Part shown: in pieces, positions 17,507 to 27,602 of the stretch | Position numbering within the stretch: the stretch's first letter is position 1 | How the letters are laid out: each line of letters begins with the position of its first letter | Origin: Arachidicoccus rhizosphaerae | GTDB taxonomy: Bacteria; Bacteroidota; Bacteroidia; Chitinophagales; Chitinophagaceae | DNA: 64,000 nt | Direction of reading: 5' to 3' | Assembly (NCBI RefSeq): GCF_900107765.1 | Contig: NZ_FNQY01000001.1 | Coordinates: 496,001 to 560,000, forward strand | Program-made: the position numbers and the translations under genes | The notes under the pieces: generated by a model | Seen by the model: only the letters and a program-made list of their open reading frames with translations | Databases searched by the model: none | What the model was told of the DNA's origin: nothing

Positions 17507-19459
17507 ATGATGAAAATATTAATGCGTGTTTTGCTAATGGGAGCCTTTATCCTTTTTATACGAGTCAATACTGTATCCTCACAACGCAACTGGCTTTCCG
17601 GTGCAGCATCATTAGATCAGATGACAGGTGATTTAGCAGGGATTAACCAGTGGCGCCAGTCTCAAAAGCAAACGGTTATGGAGGCCCTGCACGCATTACC
17701 CGACTCCGTTAAACAACAGCTCATAAGGCAGGCCGCTCATTATCAAAAATTTGACTGGCCTAATTTACCGGCTACCACCTTTCTGGAATTCAGCCAAAAC
17801 GGCAACCGGACCAGGTATGAGAAAATAAGAAGGGATCGAAGGCAGGCCCTCAGCGCCCTAACGATCGGACTATTAATCAGTGGTGACACGAGCTATCTGC
17901 CAGCCATGGTGAACGGTATTTGGGCCATCTGTGAGGAAAGTACCTGGGCCTATCCGGCCCATTTAGCTTTACAGAGGAAATATACCCCGTTTCCAAATCC
18001 GGGAGAAAACATCCTTGATCTGGGCAATGGAAGCACTTCTGAATTAATGAGTTGGGTCTATCTTTTAGCAGGCGGATATTTGGATAAAGTATCCCGTGTC
18101 CTGTCTGAAAGAATGTATTTTGAGCTGGAGAAAAGGGTAATGGAGCCTTATCTGACCCGCTCAGATTTTTGGTGGATGGGTTTTAAAGGGCAATCGGTCA
18201 ATAACTGGAATCCCTTTGTCAATAAAAGTGTGTTGCTGACCTCCTTACTGGTTGAGAAAAATCAAGGCCGACTAGACTCCGTTGTTCATAAAACGATGCA
18301 GAGCGTCGACCATTTTATTAATCAGTATCCTGAAGATGGGGGCTGTGACGAAGGGCCTGGCTATTGGAGTATGGCGGCAGGCGCATTAATCGGCTACTTA
18401 AGTAAATTACAGTCGGCTACTCAGGGTAAAATTGATATAGCAGACAGGCCTTTAATCGGCAAAATGGGTGCATTTATTTACCGGTCGAATATTGCCGGGC
18501 ATTATTTTGTAAATTATGGAGATGCTCACGCCACGGTAACACCAAACGTCAGTGCTCTTTATCAGTTCGGAGAATCCTGTAAAAATGATACTTTAAAACA
18601 GTTTGCCGCCTGGTTCGCCAAAGAAAAGGGCAGTCCTTATCATTATTTATTAAGCGTGAGCGGTGGCCTGGAAAATTTCGTGGATGATCTGATGATTTGC
18701 CAAAGTTTAGCGCAAGGGGCAGGGTCCCTCCCTTATATAAAACAGTCCTGGCTTCCTGATTTGGAACAGTTAACGGTTCGAGCTCAAGCGGGATCAGATG
18801 AGGGATTATTTTTAGCCGCTAAAGGAGGCACCAACGGTGCCAGTCATAATCACAATGACGTAGGAAATTTTATCATTTATGTGGATGGGCAGCCCGCTAT
18901 TATAGATTTAGGCGTGGGGACCTATACCAAACAGACTTTTAGTAAGGAAAGGTACCAGATTTTTACGATGCAGTCCGCCTGGCATAATCTGCCGGTGATC
19001 AATGGGTACATGCAAAAGGAGGGTAAGGCATACAGGGCAAAAGATATACAGTTGGTTCAGGGAAAAGACGGGACGACACTTGCTATGGATCTGGCAGATG
19101 CCTATCCAAAGGAGGCCGGGGTCCGGTTTTGGAAAAGAAAAATAGCGTTTTTAGGTACTGCCGTTGAACTCAGCGAGTCCTATGCGTTAAACAAGTATAC
19201 AGCACCCAGTAAGTTATCGCTGATAACACCACTGACAGTTACCAGCGGTAAGGATTTTCTGCTTTTGAAGGATAAAAAAACGGGTAAAGGGCTGAAGCTG
19301 TCCTTTAATGGCAGGCAACTGGAACCGACAGTAGAAACAAAAGCACTATCTGATCCGAGTCTTGCGCACAGCTGGGGTGAGCAGGTATATAGAATTCAGT
19401 TTAAAGTTCGCACGGACAAGCTGACCGGTCAATATAAAATCCGGTTCACTGAGCTGTAA
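17507..19459 (+). CDS. Heparinase II/III family polysaccharide lyase
   Basis: A 650-residue secreted enzyme. A signal peptide (about 1-25) precedes an alpha/alpha-toroid domain (about 60-400) with NNWNPFVNKSVL and GCDEGPGYWSMAAG, where Asn and Tyr of the lyase active site are expected, then a heparinase II/III-type beta domain with the histidine cluster SHNHNDVGNF (H447, H449, D451). Such enzymes cleave uronate-containing chains (heparan, alginate, ulvan-like or related acidic glycans) by beta-elimination. It stands on the opposite strand to the SusCD operon 2 kb away and probably supplies its depolymerase. Substrate is not determinable here. ATG codons occur at 17507 and 17510. Confidence 0.88.
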   Translation: MMKILMRVLLMGAFILFIRVNTVSSQRNWLSGAASLDQMTGDLAGINQWRQSQKQTVMEALHALPDSVKQQLIRQAAHYQKFDWPNLPATTFLEFSQNGNRTRYEKIRRDRRQALSALTIGLLISGDTSYLPAMVNGIWAICEESTWAYPAHLALQRKYTPFPNPGENILDLGNGSTSELMSWVYLLAGGYLDKVSRVLSERMYFELEKRVMEPYLTRSDFWWMGFKGQSVNNWNPFVNKSVLLTSLLVEKNQGRLDSVVHKTMQSVDHFINQYPEDGGCDEGPGYWSMAAGALIGYLSKLQSATQGKIDIADRPLIGKMGAFIYRSNIAGHYFVNYGDAHATVTPNVSALYQFGESCKNDTLKQFAAWFAKEKGSPYHYLLSVSGGLENFVDDLMICQSLAQGAGSLPYIKQSWLPDLEQLTVRAQAGSDEGLFLAAKGGTNGASHNHNDVGNFIIYVDGQPAIIDLGVGTYTKQTFSKERYQIFTMQSAWHNLPVINGYMQKEGKAYRAKDIQLVQGKDGTTLAMDLADAYPKEAGVRFWKRKIAFLGTAVELSESYALNKYTAPSKLSLITPLTVTSGKDFLLLKDKKTGKGLKLSFNGRQLEPTVETKALSDPSLAHSWGEQVYRIQFKVRTDKLTGQYKIRFTEL

Positions 19460-19510
19460 GCTTCTAAGAACCGGATGGTATGCAAATTCTTTTGTATAAA
19501 AATATTCTTA

Positions 19511-20200
19511 TTACTGGACCTTAACAGAAGAGCCGTCAAAACAATGAGCCGTATAGGGCCTTTGATCGGTATCCATGCTCACCAGAAAATCAGGCAGTTC
19601 AGTGGTTGACAGGATTTCATACGTGAAAAGATCTAATGCAAGCACTTCTAATTGCGTGGCAACCAGTAAAGCATCCGTGGTAGGATAAGTGCCTACAAAA
19701 TAAGTATCAAGCGCTATATTAGAGCGTACTTCTCCTGCATTAAAATCGATCATCGCGAAATTTTTATCCAGGCCCAGGGCGCAGCTATTTTGACTGAGCC
19801 AGGTAATGCTTGGCGTAGAAGTTTCTCTCACCCAGCCAAATTTAAATGAAAAGTTTCCTTTCTGGATGTAACCAAAAAACGAATCATTCTCTTTATCGTG
19901 AAAGAGCGTAGGGCAATCCAGCTCAGTAAATTCTGATGGGGAAAGGGCGTGAAATCCGGAGGTCTGATTACCTGGTGTTCCGCTTGGACGTGGCGCATAA
20001 TTGTCCAATTTAATCTTATCAAAATAAACAGACGCTGTTGAAATTTCAAGACCGGAGAGTTTTCCATCTTCTGATAAAATCAACTGAATACCCGGATGCT
20101 CAGCGCCAGCCAGTAATTGGGCACTATTGCCCGCGGGGCTGGATAGTCCGGAGAATTGTATCGTTAAGCAGTCTTTTTCTTTGTCGTATTGGTAATCCAT
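19511..20200 (-). CDS. Unknown protein with DUF2283-like N-terminus
   Basis: A 229-residue protein without signal peptide or membrane helix. Residues 1-60 resemble DUF2283 (YDKEKDCLTIQF ... GIQLILSEDGKLSGLEISTAS), a small all-beta/alpha fold of unknown role. The remaining 170 residues are not recognised; they are rich in aromatic and beta-type segments (GYIQKGNFSFKFGWV, NFAMIDFNAGEVRSNIALDTYFVGTY). It lies between the lyase and the SusCD operon, whose terminator at 20288-20321 separates it from that operon, so it is probably transcribed alone. Confidence 0.7.
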   Translation of the reverse strand: MDYQYDKEKDCLTIQFSGLSSPAGNSAQLLAGAEHPGIQLILSEDGKLSGLEISTASVYFDKIKLDNYAPRPSGTPGNQTSGFHALSPSEFTELDCPTLFHDKENDSFFGYIQKGNFSFKFGWVRETSTPSITWLSQNSCALGLDKNFAMIDFNAGEVRSNIALDTYFVGTYPTTDALLVATQLEVLALDLFTYEILSTTELPDFLVSMDTDQRPYTAHCFDGSSVKVQ

Positions 20201-20287
20201 GGCGATTTATTTGGGATAGTTTTTTGAATCAGGGGTAAAGATAAGGGGAATTCAATAAGGAAAAGACGTCACGCTTACGATATTGTG

Positions 20288-20321
20288 TAAAAAAGGGGAG
20301 AAGCCTAAAAGGCCTCTCCCC
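20288..20321 (-). terminator. Terminator of the SusCD operon
   Basis: An 11-bp stem with one mismatch (20295-20305 with 20311-20321), 5-base loop, followed on the minus strand by a run of T. It lies 30 bases after the stop of the discoidin lipoprotein gene. Confidence 0.8.
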
Positions 20322-20350
20322 AATAAAAATGACTATATTCCAACTATCTA

Positions 20351-21313
20351 CTAATAGTATTGTAAAAGGGTCCATTCCGTCATCTGGAATAAATTGGAGC
20401 CATTATTTTTCTGAATGAGCAGGCGATAATACTGATACTGTTCCCCGCTTGGGTCATTGTACTCAAATCTAATGGTCTGACTTCTGTTATAGAATTTATA
20501 ATCCGTATGCTCGTCCAGCACCGTCCAGTTAGATCCATCATTAGATCCCAAAAATTGCCAGTTTTTAGGATCTCTGTCATCGGCATCATTTCCAGAAGTA
20601 AGTTCATATGCGTTTAATTTTGCAGGCGCATCTAATTTTAGCTGCATCCATGAATTATCCACATAATTATATAGGAACTTGGTGGAATAGTCGTTGTCGT
20701 TTAATCTGACCGAGCCCTCTTTTGCATTGGCGCCGCCACTGTTTTCATTAGAAACAGTGAGTGTTCCGGATACTGTCCTTGAGCGGATATAAAGAGAGTC
20801 AATGAAAAAATAGCTGACACTCATTGTCGTATCCAGATTTCCGGCGGATATACTTTTTATCTTTATGGGCAGTACATAGTCCGTATACGGATCCAGCTTA
20901 TTGACCATAACACTTACTTTCAGTGCTTTTGAATCAGAAACCCCTTTGTCAATGGTGGATTCTAGTCCTGAAATAGTATAAGAAGAATCGGGTAGCTCTA
21001 CAAAATTATAGTTTAAATAAGAGTGGTCGGTGTTGAAGGTGCTGACCAAAGATGGGTCCACTTCAAAACTCACATTCATATTCTGCGGAGCTCCGTTAAA
21101 CCCTCCGACGGAAGCCCCGAAATAAAATTCCTGTACTGAATCTATTCTATAAAAGTGTAATTCACCTCTTTCTCCTGATTGAGCCATATACACACTACTC
21201 TCGTTGGGTGAGGTTAAGTCATCCCATTTATTACAGCTAAACGCCATTATGGATGCCGTCATGAGCATCAACCAAATAAGTGGTCGGCTGTTTTTATTGA
21301 TTAATCGTTTCAT
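20351..21313 (-). CDS. Surface lipoprotein with DUF1735 and F5/8 type C (discoidin) domains
   Basis: A 320-residue lipoprotein: signal peptide with lipobox ending at Cys (MAFSCNKW), an N-terminal DUF1735-like beta domain (about 30-170) and a C-terminal F5/8 type C domain (about 195-318: VRLNDNDYSTKFLYNY...WMQLKLDAP...YYRLLIQKNNG). Such proteins follow SusC/SusD and act as surface glycan-binding proteins. The start at 21313 is chosen because it places the signal peptide at the N-terminus and leaves 32 bases after susD; a Met 13 codons upstream would overlap susD. It is the last gene of the operon. Confidence 0.88.
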   Translation of the reverse strand: MKRLINKNSRPLIWLMLMTASIMAFSCNKWDDLTSPNESSVYMAQSGERGELHFYRIDSVQEFYFGASVGGFNGAPQNMNVSFEVDPSLVSTFNTDHSYLNYNFVELPDSSYTISGLESTIDKGVSDSKALKVSVMVNKLDPYTDYVLPIKIKSISAGNLDTTMSVSYFFIDSLYIRSRTVSGTLTVSNENSGGANAKEGSVRLNDNDYSTKFLYNYVDNSWMQLKLDAPAKLNAYELTSGNDADDRDPKNWQFLGSNDGSNWTVLDEHTDYKFYNRSQTIRFEYNDPSGEQYQYYRLLIQKNNGSNLFQMTEWTLLQYY

Positions 21314-21345
21314 TTTTAATGCTTTTAATCGTTTATACTTAAAAA

Positions 21346-23199
21346 TTACCAACCCGGATTTTGAACTAAGTTGTCATCCTTTCTGATATCCGCACTTGGG
21401 ATTGCCCAGAGGTAACAACGTTGCGTGAATGATATATTTTGTATAACCTTTTGTTTGTAAAAGTCATCTCCATCAGCATCAATATCCATCCCATAAACGG
21501 GTTTATTCAGTTCGGTTGCGGCGTCTAACCATCTGCGTAAGTCAAAATATCTAACCTGTTCAAATGCGAACTCTACTTGTCTCTCATGGTGAATGGCTGT
21601 ACGCATGGCCGTTTGTGTAGTTGGTGCGGCAATATCATTAGCACCAGATCCGTATTGTGGGATTCCGGCACGTTTACGAATCAGGTTCAGATATTTTAAA
21701 ATGTCCGGATTCCCCGGGTCGTATTCATTGAGTGCTTCCGCATAATCCAGATAGATTTTTGCGAGCCTTAAATGACACCAGCCTCTGGAATCATTTCCTT
21801 TTGTAATGTTTTTTCTAATCAGATAACCTGTAGAGGAATAGTCATGGTCGCTCTGGATTTTACCACAAGATCCGTGATAGGTAAAGTCAACAATAACTTC
21901 ATCAGAGCTACTTCCCTGATTTAACCAGTAACTATTACTGTAGGTAACATCTGCGTAAAACCGAGGTTCCCGGTCAACCCACTGGTTAAAAGTAGTTCTT
22001 TGTTTGATGTCAAAAGGACTCTGAAATTCTGAGAAACCAGATTTTTTATACCCGGAATTAGGATCCGTGATGGCTAAACCGTTTTTCATATAAAAGGCAT
22101 CTACCATAGATTGGTTAACGGCTAAATAGCCTCCGCCTTTGGTAACACTGGAGCCATATCCGACAAATTTAGGAATCGCATTATAAGTATAGGTTCCTAT
22201 GCTGCCGCTCATTGATTTGGCAAAAATCCATTCATTGTTCCAGTCAGTGGAAATGACATCCCTGCAAGCCTTATAGGCCGCCATATAAGGATCGCTGTCT
22301 GATACCGTAAACAGGTCGTAGGTGCCCGGGACAAATTCATCAATAAAATCCTTGGCTGCATCAGCCGCTAATTTCCATTTATTCTGGTCATAGGCCTGAG
22401 GGAATAATTTTGTACCATCTTTATTGGCTACACTCTTATACATTGTATTGCCATTGAATAAAGGACTTGCTGCAAGTAATAAAACCTGAGCCTTGTAAGC
22501 TTTACAAATGCCTGTTGTCACCCGGCCATATTCTTCGTCTAACGGCATATTGGTTGGCTGGCTGGAGGTTGAAATCGCCTTTAACTCATTATAGGCACTG
22601 TCCAGTTGCGTTACGATATAATTAACGCAGGTATCAAAAGGAGTTCTTGCCAGCGCTAGCTCTTCATTACTGGCACTGATTGGCAGGGGCTGATTAATAA
22701 TAGGCACTGGACCGTATAATCTGATTAACCAATAATAGAAAATCGCGCGCATGGCTCTGGCTTCTGCCTTGAAGTGTGCCTTATGATAGGCGTCCACTTC
22801 TCTGGCGTTAGCTCCGTCTATTTTATTGATAAAATCAGTAGCTGTTCTGACTGGTTTATAGAATTCTCCCCATATGTATTCAAAAGCGCCGAAAGAGGCT
22901 GATAAAGTATTGTAACTGAAGGCGCTGATGGAGAAATCATGTTCAGCAAAATAATTGGATTCGTCGGCTAACTGACTATAGGATGCGTCATCAGATCCCC
23001 ATCCGCCTCTATTGGCATAAGGGTCAGGAATATTGGCATAAACCTGCGCCAGGTATCTTTTGGTATTGGTCAGGTTGGCGAATATGGAATCATCAGATAA
23101 GGTGATATCCGGTACCTGATCTAAAAACTTATTGCAGGAGGACATTACTGATGCCCCGACTAATACAATAAAACTGATTAATAATATTTTAATTTTCAT
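21346..23199 (-). CDS. RagB/SusD family nutrient-binding outer membrane lipoprotein
   Basis: A 617-residue lipoprotein with lipobox SVMSSCNKFLD and the SusD fold: N-terminal TPR-like helices (AHFKAEARAMRAIFYYWLIRLYGPVPII, a strongly diagnostic SusD stretch) and the C-terminal segment ending HERQVEFAFEQVRYFDLRRW, common to RagB/SusD proteins. SusD caps the SusC barrel and binds oligosaccharides at the cell surface. It lies 36 bases after susC, clearly in one operon. Confidence 0.96.
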   Translation of the reverse strand: MKIKILLISFIVLVGASVMSSCNKFLDQVPDITLSDDSIFANLTNTKRYLAQVYANIPDPYANRGGWGSDDASYSQLADESNYFAEHDFSISAFSYNTLSASFGAFEYIWGEFYKPVRTATDFINKIDGANAREVDAYHKAHFKAEARAMRAIFYYWLIRLYGPVPIINQPLPISASNEELALARTPFDTCVNYIVTQLDSAYNELKAISTSSQPTNMPLDEEYGRVTTGICKAYKAQVLLLAASPLFNGNTMYKSVANKDGTKLFPQAYDQNKWKLAADAAKDFIDEFVPGTYDLFTVSDSDPYMAAYKACRDVISTDWNNEWIFAKSMSGSIGTYTYNAIPKFVGYGSSVTKGGGYLAVNQSMVDAFYMKNGLAITDPNSGYKKSGFSEFQSPFDIKQRTTFNQWVDREPRFYADVTYSNSYWLNQGSSSDEVIVDFTYHGSCGKIQSDHDYSSTGYLIRKNITKGNDSRGWCHLRLAKIYLDYAEALNEYDPGNPDILKYLNLIRKRAGIPQYGSGANDIAAPTTQTAMRTAIHHERQVEFAFEQVRYFDLRRWLDAATELNKPVYGMDIDADGDDFYKQKVIQNISFTQRCYLWAIPSADIRKDDNLVQNPGW

Positions 23200-23235
23200 A
23201 ATTCATTTTTTTAATAGATGTTCAAAAGGTTCCTC

Positions 23236-26200
23236 TTAATCGAAATTCACCTTAAATCCAATGGCCATATTTCTGGTATTTGGATATGTGTTACCGTTGC
23301 CGGTATTCATTTCCGGATCCCATAATTTGAATGGGCTCCAATAACATAAATTGACTGCGTCAAAATAAATGGTCGCATTTTTGAACCCGGTATTTTTGAA
23401 AATCTTATTAGGTAAGTTGTAACCGATATTCAGTGTTTTAAAACGGATAAAAGAGATATCCTTAATCCACCAGGTGCTCGTTACATTATTATTCGCGTTG
23501 GGAACCGTGCCATAGGCCAGTCTTGGATAAAAAGGATTCGTTGCATGATTATCCTCTGTCCATCTGTCAACGGCATTTGCAAAAATATTATTATCATCAG
23601 AACCGGAGAACGGACTTCTGGCATTACCCGTTAATTCCCGGTCTGCTCCCTGTACGCCTTCAAAAAATGCACTCACGTACCAATTTCCATATTGGATATT
23701 GGTTGCTAAACCAAAGGTAAGAGGAGCCACATCTCCATGGCCGATATAAGTTTTATCATAAACGTTGATAAGACCGTCACCATTTAAATCTTTATACATG
23801 ATATCACCTACTCTGGGGATGCCGCCTACGCCGGACTGATCAGCGTGATTGGCGATGTCGGCCTCACTCTGAAATAATCCTTCAGCAATATAACCGTAGT
23901 TGGTAAGGATTTTCTGCCCACGTGGATCCATATAAGGTTCTTCGTAAGGCGCGGCGCTGTTTTCCAGGAGTTTATCCTTGTTGTAGGTGAAGGTGCCTCT
24001 GAAGGATATAGACAATTTATCCGTTAATGGGATGGGTAATAATTCTACAGTGGCATCAAATCCTCTGTTTATAGTCGTTCCATAGTTGCCATCAGGTTGG
24101 TATTGCAAACCCGCAAATGCTGGGAAATTGGCTCTGGTAAGGAATATGCCGGTTCTGTATTTTTGGAACCAGTCTACTATAAAAGTCAGTTTATTATTCA
24201 AAACATTAAATTCAAGTCCGACATCCTGGTCATGCGATTTGGCCCATTTAACATTGGCGCCATAGTGAAGAATGTTGATACCGGAATAATTTACACTTGA
24301 ACCAACTCTTCCGAAATTGGTCCCTTTGGCGCCGTCGGTGATGGTTGTGATATAATCAAATCTTGAACCTCCGATGGCCCCGGAGAACCCGTTGGAGTAT
24401 CTGATTTTGAAAAAGTTAAACACATTGGAGAGCGGTTTCCACCACTTTTCATTGGACAAAACCCAGCCAACACCTAAGGAAGGGAAGAACCCGTATCTGT
24501 TTTCAGGAGAGAAAACCTGTGAGCCGGTGTAACCTGCATCAAATTCTGCAAAATATTTGTCCAGATAAGAGTAGGTTGCCCTGGCAGCGTAGTTTTGTTG
24601 TCTGGTAGGAATAGCGTCCTGGTAGCTGTCCGCCGTAGGATTGGGCTGGCTAAGCTGACTATAAACAACCATTGCCTGTACATGGTGGTCACCAAAATTT
24701 CTTGCCCAATTGACCTGACCTTGCAGGGAAAACTGCCTGTCCTGAGAATAGTCTTTATCGTAGCTCAAAACGTCTACCCCTGAAATGACTTGTTCCAGAT
24801 TTAAAGAGCCGTCATCATTATAAGGATCTGATTGGTTTAAATAATAAACGCTTCTTTGACGCTTTCTGTATTGGTTATTATTGCTGTATGTGTCAAATGA
24901 GTATAAAACATTTGCACTAAGTCCTTTCGTTATGAAGTCGAAATCTTGTTTTACCTGTGCCGTGGTCGCAATTTTTGACTGGAAGGCCTCTTTGTATCCG
25001 GTTTGGGTGATGTCTGCCCATGGGTTTGGAGAAGGCGTAGACCCTTCCGCAATGCCTGATACCAGGTTTCCGGGATACATAACAGGGTAGCGGACCGGGC
25101 TTACGCTCATCGCATTACTAAATGCAGAGGTGGCTCCGGAACCGGGCTCATTTAATTGAGATATGTAGCCGTTAATACCTAATGAAAATTTAGTTGTTTT
25201 TGTCCACTTCATATCAACGTTAGAAACAAAGTTGTACCGCTGATATTTTGTGCCGGCATCATAATTTTGAAGACCATCTGTTTTTAATAAAGAAGATTCT
25301 TCATAATAAGCCAAAGATGTATAAAATTGTACATTATCCGATCCTCCCCGTGCACTGAAATTAAAGCGACGGTTGTGCGATAAATTATTGAACAGGGTTT
25401 TCATCCAGTCAACATTCGGGTATACATAGTGATTGGCATTCGGATCAAGAGTGCTGTCTATATAGTCCTGTGAATAGGCCGGCGTAAATCCAGAAGCCAC
25501 CATAGCCTCATTTCTCAGGTTCATATAGGTTTCAGCATCCGCCATTTCAGGGACTTTGGTAAATGCAGTTACACCTTCAAGATAATTGGCCATCAAATTA
25601 ACCTTACTGGCACTACCTCTTTTTGTATTAATGATAATAACTCCATTGGCACCCAGGGCACCATATACAGCTGTTGCTGTAGCGTCCTTTAAGATGGTGA
25701 AATCTTCTACATCTTCAGGATCAAGATCATTGGTATTACGACCCTGAACGCCGTCAATGATAACCAGTGGACCGCTGCCGCTGGAACCAAAGGTGGAAAT
25801 ACCTCTGATCCAGATATCAGCCGAATTGCTTCCTGGCAGTCCTGAACGCTGCACGCCAACAAGTCCAGATATACGACCTGCCAGCATGGTGTTCAGGTTT
25901 GCAACAGGTTGTTTTAATTCCTCTACCTTTACTGTTGCCTGTGCACCAACCAGGCTTATTTTTTTCTGACGACCATAGCCGACGACAGCTACGTCATTTA
26001 AGCCGCCGCTGATAGGTTCCAAGACGATGTTGACAATAATCCTGTCACTAAATTGCCAGCGGTAATCCTGATAGCCAATGTAGGAGGCAATCAGGGAATC
26101 GCCTTTGCTGGCCTCGATTTTATAATTACCATCCGCGTCCGAAATAACGGTTTTTCCCGAGGTAATATCTCTCACGGTAACCCCTTCCAGGTTCGTACCC

Positions 26201-26346
26201 AGATTATCCTTAATGTTACCGGTAAGGTTGATTGTTTCCTGTTGTGTCGTTTCATTCTGCGCCTGGAGGCCGGTCGCAGTCAGGAAAAATCCAAAACTTA
26301 ATAGCAGCGTTATTCTCCATCTGCATTTTAGCTTTTTTAATTCCAT
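23236..26346 (-). CDS. SusC/RagA family TonB-linked outer membrane protein
   Basis: A 1036-residue TonB-dependent receptor. Signal peptide (1-29), CarboxypepD_reg-like domain (about 38-115, LTGNIKDNLGTNLEGVTVRDI), then the conserved SusC region VAVVGYGRQKKISLVGAQATV, plug (LAGRISGLVGVQRSGLPG, WIRGISTFGSSGSGPLVIIDGVQG, DATATAVYGALGANGVIIINTKRG) and a C-terminal barrel. There is no STN secretin-like N-terminal domain, so an ECF-sigma/anti-sigma route is unlikely. It imports large oligosaccharides together with SusD. First gene of a three-gene operon; no regulator lies next to it. Confidence 0.97.
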   Translation of the reverse strand: MELKKLKCRWRITLLLSFGFFLTATGLQAQNETTQQETINLTGNIKDNLGTNLEGVTVRDITSGKTVISDADGNYKIEASKGDSLIASYIGYQDYRWQFSDRIIVNIVLEPISGGLNDVAVVGYGRQKKISLVGAQATVKVEELKQPVANLNTMLAGRISGLVGVQRSGLPGSNSADIWIRGISTFGSSGSGPLVIIDGVQGRNTNDLDPEDVEDFTILKDATATAVYGALGANGVIIINTKRGSASKVNLMANYLEGVTAFTKVPEMADAETYMNLRNEAMVASGFTPAYSQDYIDSTLDPNANHYVYPNVDWMKTLFNNLSHNRRFNFSARGGSDNVQFYTSLAYYEESSLLKTDGLQNYDAGTKYQRYNFVSNVDMKWTKTTKFSLGINGYISQLNEPGSGATSAFSNAMSVSPVRYPVMYPGNLVSGIAEGSTPSPNPWADITQTGYKEAFQSKIATTAQVKQDFDFITKGLSANVLYSFDTYSNNNQYRKRQRSVYYLNQSDPYNDDGSLNLEQVISGVDVLSYDKDYSQDRQFSLQGQVNWARNFGDHHVQAMVVYSQLSQPNPTADSYQDAIPTRQQNYAARATYSYLDKYFAEFDAGYTGSQVFSPENRYGFFPSLGVGWVLSNEKWWKPLSNVFNFFKIRYSNGFSGAIGGSRFDYITTITDGAKGTNFGRVGSSVNYSGINILHYGANVKWAKSHDQDVGLEFNVLNNKLTFIVDWFQKYRTGIFLTRANFPAFAGLQYQPDGNYGTTINRGFDATVELLPIPLTDKLSISFRGTFTYNKDKLLENSAAPYEEPYMDPRGQKILTNYGYIAEGLFQSEADIANHADQSGVGGIPRVGDIMYKDLNGDGLINVYDKTYIGHGDVAPLTFGLATNIQYGNWYVSAFFEGVQGADRELTGNARSPFSGSDDNNIFANAVDRWTEDNHATNPFYPRLAYGTVPNANNNVTSTWWIKDISFIRFKTLNIGYNLPNKIFKNTGFKNATIYFDAVNLCYWSPFKLWDPEMNTGNGNTYPNTRNMAIGFKVNFD

Positions 26347-26763
26347 TTCATACAGTTTAAAAATTTGAGTTTAGTGTTTGTGAACGTTTATAATCCATAC
26401 GCATAAGCAATTAGTCGGATGACAACTTTCACAATTGTTTAATAAAATTATCTGAATACACAACCGTTTGCGGTTAATGAATAACCAACATATTGTTAAC
26501 ATAAGTCAAATGATAAAAATGGCCATGTAATTTTATATTCCTATTGAATTGTAAATCAATTTTGCAATCGATTTAAATTAATGGGTGATTATAAATATTG
26601 ATAATAAAAATTGTTTAATATTTTCTTAATAAAATCAACCACAATTGTCTCCTTTTTAAAATAAATGGCAGAATTTTTGAATTTATTTATTTAATTTTAG
26701 GACAGGCGGCCAGATAATCGGTCTTCCATGGCGCTGATTCTTTCACATTTTTATTTACCCACA
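26347..26763. other. AT-rich divergent spacer upstream of susC and ppk2
   Basis: About 400 bases containing the 5' regions of the SusCD operon (leftward) and of the polyphosphate kinase gene (rightward). A small inverted repeat AACCG/CGGTT lies at 26462-26475. No full promoter consensus or regulator-binding array is evident. Confidence 0.5.
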
Positions 26764-27513
26764 ATGGCAAAACTCAGACTGGACAAGATATCCGCAGATC
26801 CTCCAAAAGATGCTGACAAAGATTCTTTTAAGAAAAAGACAAAGGAATATCAAAAGGCAATTGATGAGTGGCAGAATAAGTTGTACGCGGCGCATAATGA
26901 TGCTATTTTGATTGTTTTCCAAGGGATGGATGCCTCCGGCAAGGATGGCGCCGTGCGCAGTGTTTTTAGTGAAGTAAATCCGCAAGGCATCAGTGTCCAT
27001 TCATTTAAAGTGCCTACCAAAGAAGAACTGGATCATGATTTTTTATGGCGTATTCATAAGCAGACCCCCGAAAAAGGAATGATTAAAATCTTTAACCGTT
27101 CTCATTATGAGGACATTCTGGTTACAAGAGTGCATAAGACCATTAATGACAAAACGGCTAAGGAGCGCATGAAATCCATTAATGAATTTGAGCAGCTACT
27201 CACTAAAAATCACACCCATATCTTAAAATTCTATTTACACATCACGCCGGAAGTGCAGTCAGAAAGGCTGGCCGAGAGAATGCAGATCAAAAGGAAAATG
27301 TGGAAATACAATCCGGGAGACGCCGTCGAGGCTAAAAGCTGGATAGAATACCAGAAATGTTATGAAGATTGTTTTGAGCATTGTAATGAAGTACCCTGGA
27401 TTATTGTTCCGGCCAATAAAAACTGGTATAAAGAATACATAGTTGCCAAGGCGGTACATGATCTGATCCGGAAAATAAACCCTAAATATCCCGGGTTAGA
27501 ACAGACTTCCTAA
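26764..27513 (+). CDS. Polyphosphate kinase 2 (PPK2) family protein
   Basis: A soluble P-loop kinase of about 249 residues. Walker A is GMDASGKD (54-61 from this start), followed by the PPK2 hallmark VHSFKVPTKEELDHDFLWRIHK and IFNRSHYEDILVTRVH with the lid-module Lys/Arg residues. PPK2 enzymes transfer phosphate between polyphosphate and nucleotides; this layout (short N-terminus, no tandem domain) is that of class I or III, and the substrate nucleotide is undetermined. The start at MAKLRLDK is preferred; a Met 12 codons earlier (26728) is possible but adds a stretch unlike the family. Confidence 0.92.
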   Translation: MAKLRLDKISADPPKDADKDSFKKKTKEYQKAIDEWQNKLYAAHNDAILIVFQGMDASGKDGAVRSVFSEVNPQGISVHSFKVPTKEELDHDFLWRIHKQTPEKGMIKIFNRSHYEDILVTRVHKTINDKTAKERMKSINEFEQLLTKNHTHILKFYLHITPEVQSERLAERMQIKRKMWKYNPGDAVEAKSWIEYQKCYEDCFEHCNEVPWIIVPANKNWYKEYIVAKAVHDLIRKINPKYPGLEQTS

Positions 27514-27550
27514 GTGTTTCGTATATGTAAGTTATTGAAAATTTTTGTTC

Positions 27551-27558
27551 TATATTTG
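27551..27558 (+). promoter_or_regulatory. -7 promoter element of mscL
   Basis: TATATTTG matches TAnnTTTG 44 bases before the mscL start codon. No TTTG at the usual -33 spacing. Confidence 0.5.
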
Positions 27559-27602
27559 ACTGCCTTTAATAATCTATTTTAAAACGACTAAAATTTAAAA
27601 TC

